NCBI GenBank assembly: GCA_963809875.1
Contig: CAWELC010000010.1
Location: 124,001-188,000, forward strand
Direction: 5' to 3'
DNA: 64,000 nucleotides
From: JAFGAS01 sp963809875
GTDB taxonomy: Bacteria; Desulfobacterota; Zymogenia; Zymogenales; Zymogenaceae
This document shows, in pieces, positions 32,721 to 41,283 of this stretch. The notes under the pieces were generated by a model that worked only from the letters and a program-made list of their open reading frames with translations, had not been told where the DNA came from and did not search any database. The position numbers and the translations under genes are program-made. Every line of letters begins with the position of its first letter. The first letter of the stretch is position 1.

Positions 32721-33818
32721 ATGAAGATAGGAGTTCCAAGAGAGATCAAGGCTGAGGAAAATCGGGTTGCGCTCACTCCCGCCGGTGTGTCGGCGCTCGT
32801 GGGACACGGCCACACCGTATTGGTAGAAAAAGGGGCCGGAGTAGGAAGCGGACTGCTGGACGAGGAATACGCCGCGATGGGTGCTACCATACTCCCCACG
32901 AAAGAGGACGTCTGGAGAGGGGCGGAAATGATCATAAAGGTCAAGGAGCCGCTCGGTCCCGAATTCGCGCTCATCAAAGACCACATCCTCTTTACATACT
33001 TCCACCTGGCGGCCGACCTCGAGCTCACCAAGAAGCTGCTTGCCACCAACGTGAAGGCCGTCGCCTATGAGACGATCCAGCTTGCGGACGGATCGCTGCC
33101 GCTGCTTGCCCCGATGAGCGAGGTGGCCGGGAGACTCTCGATACAGATGGGTGCGCGTTGCCTGGAATCGATCGGAGGGGGGAAAGGGATCCTCCTCTCC
33201 GGGGTATCCGGCGTGCCGCCGGCAAAGGTCGTCATCCTTGGTGCCGGGATCGCCGGATCCAATGCCTGTTTCGTGGCGGTGGGGATGGGTGCGAGGGTGA
33301 GCATCCTCGATATCAATCCGGCAAAACTCAGGTACATCCACGACGTGATGGGAGGCCACGTGGTAACGGTCATGTCCAACCGGGCCAATGTCGAGGAAGA
33401 GGTTATATCAGCGGACCTCGTGGTCGGGACGATCCTCATTCCCGGAGCTAAAGCGACCAAGCTCGTGACCAGGGACATGATCAAACGCATGAAGAAGGGG
33501 TCGGCCATGGTGGATATCTCGGTCGATCAGGGCGGATGCGCCGAGACCACGAAGCCCACCACGCATAAGAATCCCACCTATATCGTGGATGACGTCGTCC
33601 ATTATGCGGTGGCCAATATGCCGGGGGCGGTTCCGCGGACCTCCACGTTTGCGCTGACAAACTCCACGCTGTCATATGCGCTGGACATTGCCGACAAAGG
33701 CCTCGACCGCGCCATCAGCGAAGACCGCGCGCTTAAAAAGGGAGTCAATATCCTCAATAAGAAACTGACGTACCGGGCCGTGGCGGAGGCGTTCAATATG
33801 GAGTACACCGAAATCTAG
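32721..33818 (+). CDS. ald: Alanine dehydrogenase
   Basis: The 365-residue protein is a full-length NAD-dependent alanine dehydrogenase: MKIGVPREIKAEENRVALTP at the start, catalytic Lys in IIKVKEP and His in TYFHLAAD, and the Rossmann GAGIAGSNA loop. It interconverts alanine and NAD with pyruvate, ammonia and NADH. After pyruvate-dependent aminotransferases it would regenerate pyruvate and release ammonium, as known for taurine and other amine catabolism. It is the last gene of the run; a new promoter follows eight bases after its stop. Confidence 0.94.
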   Translation: MKIGVPREIKAEENRVALTPAGVSALVGHGHTVLVEKGAGVGSGLLDEEYAAMGATILPTKEDVWRGAEMIIKVKEPLGPEFALIKDHILFTYFHLAADLELTKKLLATNVKAVAYETIQLADGSLPLLAPMSEVAGRLSIQMGARCLESIGGGKGILLSGVSGVPPAKVVILGAGIAGSNACFVAVGMGARVSILDINPAKLRYIHDVMGGHVVTVMSNRANVEEEVISADLVVGTILIPGAKATKLVTRDMIKRMKKGSAMVDISVDQGGCAETTKPTTHKNPTYIVDDVVHYAVANMPGAVPRTSTFALTNSTLSYALDIADKGLDRAISEDRALKKGVNILNKKLTYRAVAEAFNMEYTEI

Positions 33819-33825
33819 ATTTAGC

Positions 33826-33854
33826 TTGATAAATGGAGGTATATTTAGTATAAT
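33826..33854 (+). promoter_or_regulatory. Predicted strong promoter of the MoxR operon
   Basis: TTGATA, 17 bases, perfect TATAAT, directly after ald. The predicted start (about 33861) lies 28 bases before the MoxR ATG at 33889 and rules out earlier start codons. Confidence 0.62.
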
Positions 33855-33888
33855 ATACTTTCATACCGTTCTTCAATGGATTGGGAAA

Positions 33889-34830
33889 ATGCTCAACACT
33901 GCTGTGAAGATTAAGGAGATCCTGGATCGATACGTAGTCGGCCATAACGACATAAAGGAAGGCATCCTCCTTGCGCTGATCGCCCGGGAACACGTCTATA
34001 TCGAGGGGGCCCCGGGAACGGCAAAGACAATGCTCGCCGAGCTCACGGCAAAGGCTGCCAACCTCAATTTCTACTTCTACCAGTTTCACCGGGATACGAG
34101 GCTGTCGGAGCTGATCGGAGAGTATATCATCTGCCGCGAGCCGCAGGCGGGTAACGGTGGAGGCGAGCTTATCAGCCAGAAGCTTGTCCCCGGCGGTATC
34201 CTGACCGCGCAGCTGGTCGTGCTCGATGACATCACGCGCGCCCCCGGTGAGGCGCTCAATATCATGTTGAGGCTCCTCAACGAGCGGGAATACAAGGGCG
34301 CAAAGCTCCCCCTGCTGACGGCCATCGCGACCAGTAACCCTACCCAGGACGACTACTATAACGAGCCCCTGGACCTCGCAAATCTCGACAGGTTCACGAT
34401 TCAGCTCAGATCGTCCGGGCTCATAAACCGGGGAAGCTGGGACGAGGCTATGTCGGTGATGGATTACTATACCGAGCATATCTTCGACAAGGATACGGTC
34501 GAAGGCTCTAAGGATACCCTTTTCGCCAAACCGACCGAGTTCCTGCTGGAAATCAAGGTCGGAGCGGCCGTTAAGAAGCAGTTGGTGGGTCTTCTTGAGC
34601 ACTTGGTGACGAATTTCCATCTGAATGAGACAAACTCACTCCTGACCGACAGGACGTTCCTTGTCAAGGCGATCAACATCCTCAAGGCTAAGGCGATCCT
34701 CGAGGGACGCACCGAAGTCATTCCACGGGACCTCTCCGTCCTGAAATACCTTATGACCTTCCGCGTTCCGCCGGAAGTCGCGCAGCGTCTTGACGAGATC
34801 CTCGTCGATCTCGTCGAAAAAAAAAACTGA
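33889..34830 (+). CDS. MoxR-family AAA+ ATPase
   Basis: From ATG 33889 the protein has about 313 residues. It shows Walker A GAPGTAKTM, a FHRDTRLSELIGEY block, Walker B VVLDDITRAPGEALN and sensor 1 ATSNPTQDDY, all typical of MoxR ATPases such as RavA. MoxR proteins work with a VWA-domain partner as assembly or repair chaperones for metalloenzymes. The VWA partner is the next gene. The coding region ends in a run of ten A residues immediately before TGA (34817-34826). Its operon continues with dehydratase-family subunits, MoaD-like protein and AOR. Confidence 0.87.
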   Translation: MLNTAVKIKEILDRYVVGHNDIKEGILLALIAREHVYIEGAPGTAKTMLAELTAKAANLNFYFYQFHRDTRLSELIGEYIICREPQAGNGGGELISQKLVPGGILTAQLVVLDDITRAPGEALNIMLRLLNEREYKGAKLPLLTAIATSNPTQDDYYNEPLDLANLDRFTIQLRSSGLINRGSWDEAMSVMDYYTEHIFDKDTVEGSKDTLFAKPTEFLLEIKVGAAVKKQLVGLLEHLVTNFHLNETNSLLTDRTFLVKAINILKAKAILEGRTEVIPRDLSVLKYLMTFRVPPEVAQRLDEILVDLVEKKN

Positions 34831-35771
34831 ATCAGCCCGAGTTTCAGGAGCGTGAAGAAGAAGCCCAGCCTCAGGAGATAAACGAGGGCCAGGCGGAGCC
34901 CACGGAACTCTCCGATAAAGACTTCGACCAGTTTCCCGACAAGTCTTTCGTCGTCAAGGATCTCCTCCCGACCAGAGAGAAGCTCGGCGAGGAGGTGGTG
35001 GATCGGGGAGAGGAAGAAGTCAACAAAGAATCCCTCACCGACGTCTATCCAATCCTTAAGGTCATTGAAGGTAATATCGTCCAGAAAACCGAAGACCTGA
35101 TGAAGGACTACGGGGGGTCCCCCAGGAGCTGGTCGCGCCTTGAGGACTTTTCGCTTTTTGACGACGTTGACCCGGTCGATTCGGCCGTCTGGTTGGCGCA
35201 CCTCAATCCGAAAATGCCGATTGCCATGCTGAGAAAGCGCAAACTCAAAGGGGGGGCGCTGGCGATCATCAGGGACATCAGCTCCTCGATGACCGGAAGC
35301 CGGGCTCAGTGGTCGTCGATGCTCATCCTGGGCCTGGTCAGAATAGCGCGCAAGAGGCGCATGCGGATCGGGTATCTCGAATTCAACCACCAATCAACGA
35401 AATTCCTGAGGAAAAAGATATTTTTTAACCGATCCTATGCGATGATCGGAGACATGGCCTCTCGATGCCGGTGCAGCGGCTTTACCAACTACCAGCTTCC
35501 CCTTCTGGACGCGATCAAAGAGTTCAGGAACGTCTACGACAGAATCAAGCACGTGGTCTTTATAACGGACGGGAGGCCCACCGAGGGAGACCGGGATATC
35601 TCCCGGGAGATAAAGCTGGCCCAAACCGACGGGATCGCGGTCCATTCGATATACATCGGCAAGAAAGACTCGCCCGAGATACTGAGGATCCTGTCAAAAA
35701 AGACGGGTGGGAGCCATTTCCAGGTTGGCCCCGATGACGTCGGCAACTTGAAGCTGAAAACACTATGTTGA
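34827..35771 (+). CDS. VWA-domain protein, MoxR partner (start unclear)
   Basis: The frame is open from 34794 and overlaps the end of the MoxR gene; CTG 34827 overlaps the MoxR TGA. The first GTG codons (34995 and 34998) leave the ribosome binding sequence too close, while the upstream part reads as a natural acidic linker (QPEFQEREEEAQ, ELSDKDFDQFPDKSF). The real start is therefore near 34827 or reached by slippage on the A10 run. The VWA domain has the MIDAS motif DISSSMTG and FITDGRPTEGD. MoxR-VWA pairs include RavA-ViaA, which acts on iron-sulfur respiratory enzymes. Start position is uncertain; family is clear. Confidence 0.75.
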   Translation: MNQPEFQEREEEAQPQEINEGQAEPTELSDKDFDQFPDKSFVVKDLLPTREKLGEEVVDRGEEEVNKESLTDVYPILKVIEGNIVQKTEDLMKDYGGSPRSWSRLEDFSLFDDVDPVDSAVWLAHLNPKMPIAMLRKRKLKGGALAIIRDISSSMTGSRAQWSSMLILGLVRIARKRRMRIGYLEFNHQSTKFLRKKIFFNRSYAMIGDMASRCRCSGFTNYQLPLLDAIKEFRNVYDRIKHVVFITDGRPTEGDRDISREIKLAQTDGIAVHSIYIGKKDSPEILRILSKKTGGSHFQVGPDDVGNLKLKTLC

Positions 35772-35810
35772 TCCCGTGAATAGTATGCATGCCTAATAAA
35801 GAGGTACCGG

Positions 35811-36953
35811 ATGACACGAGATGAGATACTGAAGACCATGAGGAATACGGTGGACGATCCAATCGCTGCCGTAAAGAGATATAGTAAACAGTATAAACGA
35901 CCGGTTTTCGGCTATTTCTGCACGTACACCCCTGAAGAGATGATCCATGCCGCGGGGGGAATTCCCTTTCGGATCATCGGCCAGAAGAAAGGGGTCGTTT
36001 GTTCCGACGCCCATCTGCAGAGCTACTCCTGCTCGCTTGTTCGGACCGCCCTTGACATGGCCCTGACCAAGCAGCTGGACTTTCTGGAAGGGGCGGTCTT
36101 TCCCCATACATGCGATTCCATTCAGCGGCTTTCGGACATCTGGAGAATAAACACGGACTACTCGTTCCACGCCGATATTGTGCTGCCTGTCAAACTCCAG
36201 ACGGAGAGCGCGCGGACATACCTGATCGAAGAGCTGACCGACTTTGTTAAAAAGCTCGAGAATTATACGAAGCACCAGCTCACCGCCGGGGCCCTCAGGG
36301 AGTCAATCACGCTCTATAACGTCATGAGGACGAACCTTACACGGCTCTACGAGGCTAAGAAGGGAGACCCCGGTGTCCTGCCTTCGAATGCCGTCAACGA
36401 CTGCGTGCAGGCCGCGATGTTCATGCCGGTGGAGGAGCACAACCTCCTCATGGGCGAGTTGTTGTCCGGGCTGGGGACCGCCAAGAGCACGGGACGTCCC
36501 GTTCGGATTTTCGTCGTCGGTAATCTCTGTGTCTTTGATGAGATCTATAGCTACATCGAGGCAGGGGGCGGCACTGTCGTCGGCGACGATATGTGTACCG
36601 GTTCGCGCTACTTTGCCGTCAACGCCGACGAGAAAAGCCCGAACCCTATCGAGGCACTTGCCGATCGAATCATAAAAAGACCGATATGCGCGGCCAAGCA
36701 TAATCCCCTGTTCGACAGGGGGGTCTACCTGAAGGGGATGATACAGGATAGCGGGGCCGAAGGGGTCATCTTCCTGCTGGTCAAATTCTGCGATCCCCAC
36801 TCATTTGACTATCCCTACTTGAAAGAATCGGTAGACGAGCTGAAAGTGCCGCATATGCTCCTTGAGACGGAGATGGACAACCCGTCGCTTGGTCAGATAA
36901 AGACACGTATCGAAGCGTTCATGGAAATGATAGGAGACGGCCGTGGCAGATGA
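35811..36953 (+). CDS. 2-hydroxyacyl-CoA dehydratase / benzoyl-CoA reductase-family subunit (HgdB/BcrC-like)
   Basis: The 380-residue protein belongs to the D-component family of 2-hydroxyacyl-CoA dehydratases and ATP-dependent benzoyl-CoA reductases. Family cysteines appear in YFCTYTPEEM, SYSCSLVR, FPHTCDSIQRL and KFCDPHSFDYPYL; they bind a [4Fe-4S] cluster. These enzymes perform radical dehydration or ring reduction after one-electron reduction by an ATP-driven activator. It overlaps the next, related subunit by 11 bases. No activator ATPase (HgdC/BcrAD type) is encoded nearby; the operon instead begins with MoxR and VWA proteins. Confidence 0.85.
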   Translation: MTRDEILKTMRNTVDDPIAAVKRYSKQYKRPVFGYFCTYTPEEMIHAAGGIPFRIIGQKKGVVCSDAHLQSYSCSLVRTALDMALTKQLDFLEGAVFPHTCDSIQRLSDIWRINTDYSFHADIVLPVKLQTESARTYLIEELTDFVKKLENYTKHQLTAGALRESITLYNVMRTNLTRLYEAKKGDPGVLPSNAVNDCVQAAMFMPVEEHNLLMGELLSGLGTAKSTGRPVRIFVVGNLCVFDEIYSYIEAGGGTVVGDDMCTGSRYFAVNADEKSPNPIEALADRIIKRPICAAKHNPLFDRGVYLKGMIQDSGAEGVIFLLVKFCDPHSFDYPYLKESVDELKVPHMLLETEMDNPSLGQIKTRIEAFMEMIGDGRGR

Positions 36954-38181
36954 AAAGATAAAAGATCCGGAAAAAGAAAAAAAGAAATTCAAATCGGCGA
37001 GGGCGATGCGGGAACTGATGACCGGCTACTACACCGAGTCGAAGATCGCCGAGGCAAGCGGGAACAAGAAGATTGCGTGGATCACATCGGGCGGGCCGGT
37101 GGAGCCCCTGCACGCCATGGACATCATCCCGATTTATCCTGAAAACCACGGGGCGATGCTGGGTGCGTCCAAGATGAGCGTCGAGATGTGCGGTATATCC
37201 GAGGACATGGGCTACTCTCGCGACCTTTGCTCCTACTTTCGCGGAGATATCGGCAGCGCGGTCACCAAAAAGAGCCCGATACCCGGTGGACTCCCCAAAC
37301 CGGACTTCGTGATCGCGTGCAACAACATCTGCGGCACCGTCACGAAGTGGTACGAGGTACTGGCGCGATTCTTCAACGTTCCCATGTTCCTCATAGATAC
37401 CCCCTTCATCCACCAGCATAAGACCGACTCCGGCCACCGATACGTGATGAGCCAGATGAACGAATATATCCGGTTCCTGGAAGAACAGTGCGGCAGGAAA
37501 ATGGACATGGATCGTCTCAAGGAAGTGGGGCGCTACTCAGTTGAGGGGGTAGGTCTCTGGAACGAGGTCCTTTCGACGTGCGAAAACCGGCCGGCGCCCA
37601 TGAGCTGTTTTGACGCGTTCTTCTTCATCGCGCCGATTGTCACGCTGAGGGGGACCGCGACCTGCAACGACTTCTACGTGGGGCTCCTTTCCGAGCTCAA
37701 GCAGCGGATAGCCGATGGGATAGCGGCCGTAGACAACGAGAAATATCGTCTTCTCTGGGACAATATTCCGGTCTGGTTCGCGCTGCGGCCCCTCTCGGAG
37801 CTCTTCGCCGTTAATCAGGCGTGTCTCGTGGCCGACACGTATACCAACGCCTGGGCGCGCGCCTGTCTGGATCCCGATAATCTTATCGAAACGATGTCCA
37901 GGTCATATACCGAGGTATACCTCAATATTGATATCGAGCTGATGATCACGGAGATAAAGCAGCTTATCAAGCGATATTCGGCCGACGGTTTCGTCATGCA
38001 TTCGAACCGATCGTGCAAACCCTATTCGTTGGGCCAACTGGATATAGCGCGTGCCATCCAGAAGGATCTTGATATCCCGACGATTATTATCGAGGCCGAC
38101 ATGACCGATGAAAGGTCCTTTTCCGAGGCCCAGACACGGACCAGGATCGAGGCGTTCATCGAGAGCCTCAAAGGAAAATGA
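36943..38181 (+). CDS. 2-hydroxyacyl-CoA dehydratase / benzoyl-CoA reductase-family subunit (HgdA/BcrB-like)
   Basis: The 412-residue partner subunit starts with GTG, 11 bases inside the previous gene. It has a Lys-rich N-terminus, then the family core: IAWITSGGPVEPLHAMDIIPIYPE, VEMCGISEDMGYSRDLCSY, ACNNICGT and a C-terminal HSNRSCKPYSLGQLD block. Conserved cysteines suit a second [4Fe-4S] cluster. With the preceding subunit it forms the catalytic heterodimer. The substrate, a 2-hydroxyacyl-CoA or an aromatic acyl-CoA, cannot be decided from sequence; sequence style is near the benzoyl-CoA reductase B and O type subunits. Confidence 0.85.
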   Translation: MADEKIKDPEKEKKKFKSARAMRELMTGYYTESKIAEASGNKKIAWITSGGPVEPLHAMDIIPIYPENHGAMLGASKMSVEMCGISEDMGYSRDLCSYFRGDIGSAVTKKSPIPGGLPKPDFVIACNNICGTVTKWYEVLARFFNVPMFLIDTPFIHQHKTDSGHRYVMSQMNEYIRFLEEQCGRKMDMDRLKEVGRYSVEGVGLWNEVLSTCENRPAPMSCFDAFFFIAPIVTLRGTATCNDFYVGLLSELKQRIADGIAAVDNEKYRLLWDNIPVWFALRPLSELFAVNQACLVADTYTNAWARACLDPDNLIETMSRSYTEVYLNIDIELMITEIKQLIKRYSADGFVMHSNRSCKPYSLGQLDIARAIQKDLDIPTIIIEADMTDERSFSEAQTRTRIEAFIESLKGK

Positions 38182-38229
38182 CAAGGATCGCACCTGACAT
38201 GAAGATGAACCAAACGCAAAGGGGTAATA

Positions 38230-38490
38230 ATGTCAACGGTCGCTGACACCTCAAATCCGAGAGTTGAGGTGATGCTTTTCGGGTCCTTCAGGCGTTACCT
38301 GAAAGGGAGAAAGACCCTGACGTTTCGTGCGGCCGATATTCGTGAAGTCCTCCACGGGCTGCCGATCGATCGGGGAGAAGTGGGGTTGGTGCTCATCAAC
38401 AAGCGGCCCGTCGACTCCCTGCTCATCAAGCCGTGTCCGCTCAAGGAGGGCGACATGGTCGAGATATACCCCGTTGTTTCCGGAGGGTAA
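38230..38490 (+). CDS. MoaD/ThiS-like protein of the AOR operon
   Basis: The 86-residue ubiquitin-like protein ends in VVSGG, the carrier tail. The stop codon is followed immediately by the GTG start of the AOR gene, and the GGA GGG codons for the last two glycines are at the same time the AOR ribosome binding site. MoaD-like proteins encoded beside AORs are thought to serve synthesis of the tungsten-bispyranopterin cofactor. A second, unlinked MoaD-like protein lies at 22.4 kb. Confidence 0.85.
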   Translation: MSTVADTSNPRVEVMLFGSFRRYLKGRKTLTFRAADIREVLHGLPIDRGEVGLVLINKRPVDSLLIKPCPLKEGDMVEIYPVVSGG

Positions 38491-40422
38491 GTGACGTACG
38501 GATATTGGAACAGGCTTCTCAGGATAAATCTTACCGATCGGACCCATCAAACCCAAACAATTGACGACAACTTCATGAGGAAGTACCTCGGGGGGAGGGG
38601 TCTTGCCCTTGCTTTCATCCTCCGAGAGACAGCTCCCGGTTGTGATCCTTTCTCTCCCGAAAACCCGATAATCTTTGCTACGGGGGCCCTTACGGGCGCG
38701 GCCGGGCCGGCCATCCCCCGCTTCACCGCGGTATCAAAGTCACCTCTTACGGGGGGGCTCGGGGCGTCGGAAGCGGGTGGTTTTTGGGGACCCGAGCTGA
38801 AATTTGCCGGGTATGACGCTCTGATCGTAGAGGGGCGTGCCGAAAATCCGGTCTATATTTCGATCCGGGACGACGCGGTCGATATATGTGACGCGTCGAA
38901 GGTCTGGGGACTGGAGACTCTGGAAGCGCAGGATACAATCAGGGAGGAGCTGGGAGACGGAAAGGCCCGGGTGCTTATCATCGGACCTGCCGGTGAGCGG
39001 CTGGTGCGGTTTGCCAATATAGGAAACGAGCTCGGTCACTACAACGGGAGAAACGGTCTCGGGGCCGTCATGGGGAGCAAGAATCTGAAAGCCGTGGCCG
39101 TGCGGGGAACCAGGAGACTGCCCATCGCCGACGAAGAGACCTTCAGGGAGATAACCAGGGAATTCGCCCGGACGTTCAAGGAAAACAAGCAGGGGTGGAC
39201 ACTCTATGAGTACGGGACAACCGCGACAGTCGATTCCCTCGTGGGGTTCGGGGCTTTGCCCACCAACAACTGGGAAACGGGAGTAACCGACGAAAGCCCG
39301 CGCCTCTTCTGCGATCGATATAACGAACAAATCTTGACGGGTCGAAAGGGGTGCTTCGCCTGCGCCGTCAGATGCAAGCGGGTCGTATCGACAAAGGAGG
39401 GGGGACCCCGGGTCGATTCCCGGTACGGGGGACCCGAATATGAGACGATTGCCGCCCTCGGGTCCAACTGCGGGATCTACGATCTTAACGTGATCGCCAA
39501 GGGCAACGAGCTGGCTAATCGCCACGGTATGGACACGATCTCGCTGGGAATGACGATCTCGTTTGCCATGAAGTGCTACCAGGAGGGTTTGCTGACACGT
39601 GACGATACCGGAGGCATTGATCTGTCTTTCGGGAGCAGCGATGCGTTCCTGTCTGTCGTCGAGCTTATCGCCAGGCGTGAGGGGATCGGGGATATCCTGG
39701 CGGAGGGATCCTTCAGAGCGGCAGAGAGGATCGGCAGGGGGTCGGAGAAGTACCTCGTTACGGTCAAGAAGCAAGAGGTTCCGATGCACGATCCTCGTAT
39801 AAAAACGGGGGTCGGTATCGGTTACGCGGCCTCCGATATAGGCGCCGATCATATGGTGTCTGCACACGATCCTTTCTTCTCGGACAGCGGGTCTGCCACT
39901 TTCCTCGGAGTTAAGATGCTCGGGATCGAGGAAGCGGCGGATATATTCGAGATGTCGCGCGCCAAGGCGCACAATTTCGCCGCGGCCGCCAAGTACTGGA
40001 GAATGCAGGATTGCCTGGGCTGTTGTCACTTCGGTTTTGCCCCCCGGGGCCCGATGCCGATCGCCAGGCTTATCGATATGATAAACGCGGTAACCGGCTG
40101 GGGCGCCGACATTTCCGAGCTCATGACGGCCGGCGAGCGAGCCATGACGATGTCGCGCATCTATAACCACCGGGAAGGTTTTTCTCAAAGTGACGACCGC
40201 CTGCCCGAAAAATATACGGATGACATGGTCGACGGCCCCTATAAGGACAAACTCGGTATGGATAAGGCAAGCTTCTATCGAATGCTTGCGGACTACTACG
40301 AAGAACTGGGATGGGATCGAGATACCGGCTTCCCAACGGCAGAAACGATTCGTGAGCTTGGACTTGACGAGGCGGCGACGCATCTAAGAGGAAGCCTCGT
40401 TTCTCGTTCCGGATCAACGTAA
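38491..40422 (+). CDS. Tungsten-containing aldehyde ferredoxin oxidoreductase (AOR family)
   Basis: The 643-residue protein starts with GTG directly after the MoaD-like stop codon. It has the AOR N-terminal pterin-binding block YLGGRGLALAF, the GRNGLGAVMGSKNLKA segment, and [4Fe-4S] cysteines in CFACAVRC with a fourth in DCLGCC near residue 513. AORs oxidise aldehydes to acids or reduce acids with low-potential ferredoxin; the family includes the BamB subunit of class II benzoyl-CoA reductases. In this operon it could oxidise an aldehyde or supply electrons beside the dehydratase-family subunits. Substrate not readable from sequence. Confidence 0.9.
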   Translation: MTYGYWNRLLRINLTDRTHQTQTIDDNFMRKYLGGRGLALAFILRETAPGCDPFSPENPIIFATGALTGAAGPAIPRFTAVSKSPLTGGLGASEAGGFWGPELKFAGYDALIVEGRAENPVYISIRDDAVDICDASKVWGLETLEAQDTIREELGDGKARVLIIGPAGERLVRFANIGNELGHYNGRNGLGAVMGSKNLKAVAVRGTRRLPIADEETFREITREFARTFKENKQGWTLYEYGTTATVDSLVGFGALPTNNWETGVTDESPRLFCDRYNEQILTGRKGCFACAVRCKRVVSTKEGGPRVDSRYGGPEYETIAALGSNCGIYDLNVIAKGNELANRHGMDTISLGMTISFAMKCYQEGLLTRDDTGGIDLSFGSSDAFLSVVELIARREGIGDILAEGSFRAAERIGRGSEKYLVTVKKQEVPMHDPRIKTGVGIGYAASDIGADHMVSAHDPFFSDSGSATFLGVKMLGIEEAADIFEMSRAKAHNFAAAAKYWRMQDCLGCCHFGFAPRGPMPIARLIDMINAVTGWGADISELMTAGERAMTMSRIYNHREGFSQSDDRLPEKYTDDMVDGPYKDKLGMDKASFYRMLADYYEELGWDRDTGFPTAETIRELGLDEAATHLRGSLVSRSGST

Positions 40423-40476
40423 GATCGGCGATAGGTTTGCGTGTTCCGCATCTCTTACCGATGCTGGGGATGACCT

Positions 40477-41208
40477 ATGCGCACGGCTATAGTCTCAGAT
40501 ATCCATGCAAATCTCGTTGGTCTCAGAGCTTTGCTGGATAGTGTCGATAAGCTGGACGTGGAACGGATCCTCTGTCTGGGGGATATCGTCGGTTATAACC
40601 CGTGGCCGAACGAATGTATCCGGATAATCAGGGAGCGATCGATTCCGTGTGTAATGGGCAATCATGATCGCGTGGCGGCCGGATTGGAGGAGCCCGATTA
40701 TTTCAACGCCATGGCGCGGGAGGCGATCCTCTGGACGCGCCGCAACCTCACCGATGAGCATCGCGACTATCTTTCAAAACTCCCCGCTCGGCTAACCCTG
40801 GACGATACGACCATCCTGGTTCACGGATCTCCCCGCGATCCTGACGAATACGTCCTCATGACCCGCACCGCCCACGAAAATATGACATATATGCGGGAAC
40901 AATTCGATGCCTCGATCTGTTTTTTCGGGCATACCCATGTATCGGGAATCTTCGACCAGTCCGATGACGAAAAGCCGAGCGGTGACACGAAGGTCTTCCT
41001 CAGAAGAGATGATCCCTATCTCATCAATCCCGGCAGCGTCGGCCAGCCCCGGGACGGTGACCCGCGGTCGTCTTTTTTGATCTATGATACCGATGAAGGG
41101 GCGGTCGGATTCCACCATGTGTCCTACGATATCGATGCAGTCAACGAGGCGATTGTCCGAGCCGGGCTTCCGCCCTATCTCGGGAGGCGACTTTTTTGGG
41201 GGAGGTAA
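40477..41208 (+). CDS. Metallophosphoesterase (YfcE/serine-threonine phosphatase-like)
   Basis: The 243-residue soluble protein has the full calcineurin-like metal site: SDIHANL at residues 6-12, GDIVGYN, GNHDRVA, VHGSPRDP and FFGHTHVSG. The order and length are those of bacterial phosphodiesterase/phosphatase proteins of the DUF2437/YfcE type. It is separated from AOR by 54 bases without a terminator and could be the last gene of that operon. No signal peptide. Substrate unknown. Confidence 0.87.
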   Translation: MRTAIVSDIHANLVGLRALLDSVDKLDVERILCLGDIVGYNPWPNECIRIIRERSIPCVMGNHDRVAAGLEEPDYFNAMAREAILWTRRNLTDEHRDYLSKLPARLTLDDTTILVHGSPRDPDEYVLMTRTAHENMTYMREQFDASICFFGHTHVSGIFDQSDDEKPSGDTKVFLRRDDPYLINPGSVGQPRDGDPRSSFLIYDTDEGAVGFHHVSYDIDAVNEAIVRAGLPPYLGRRLFWGR

Positions 41209-41217
41209 AGAAATACC

Positions 41218-41246
41218 TTGAAATGTAAGGGTTTTAGTGTTAAAAA
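41218..41246 (+). promoter_or_regulatory. Predicted promoter of the first TatT-like gene
   Basis: TTGAAA, 17 bases, TAAAAA, about 38 bases upstream of the start codon. Confidence 0.4.
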
Positions 41247-41283
41247 TAAGGACTTGGATTCCTTTATTCGATAAGGAGGAGAT

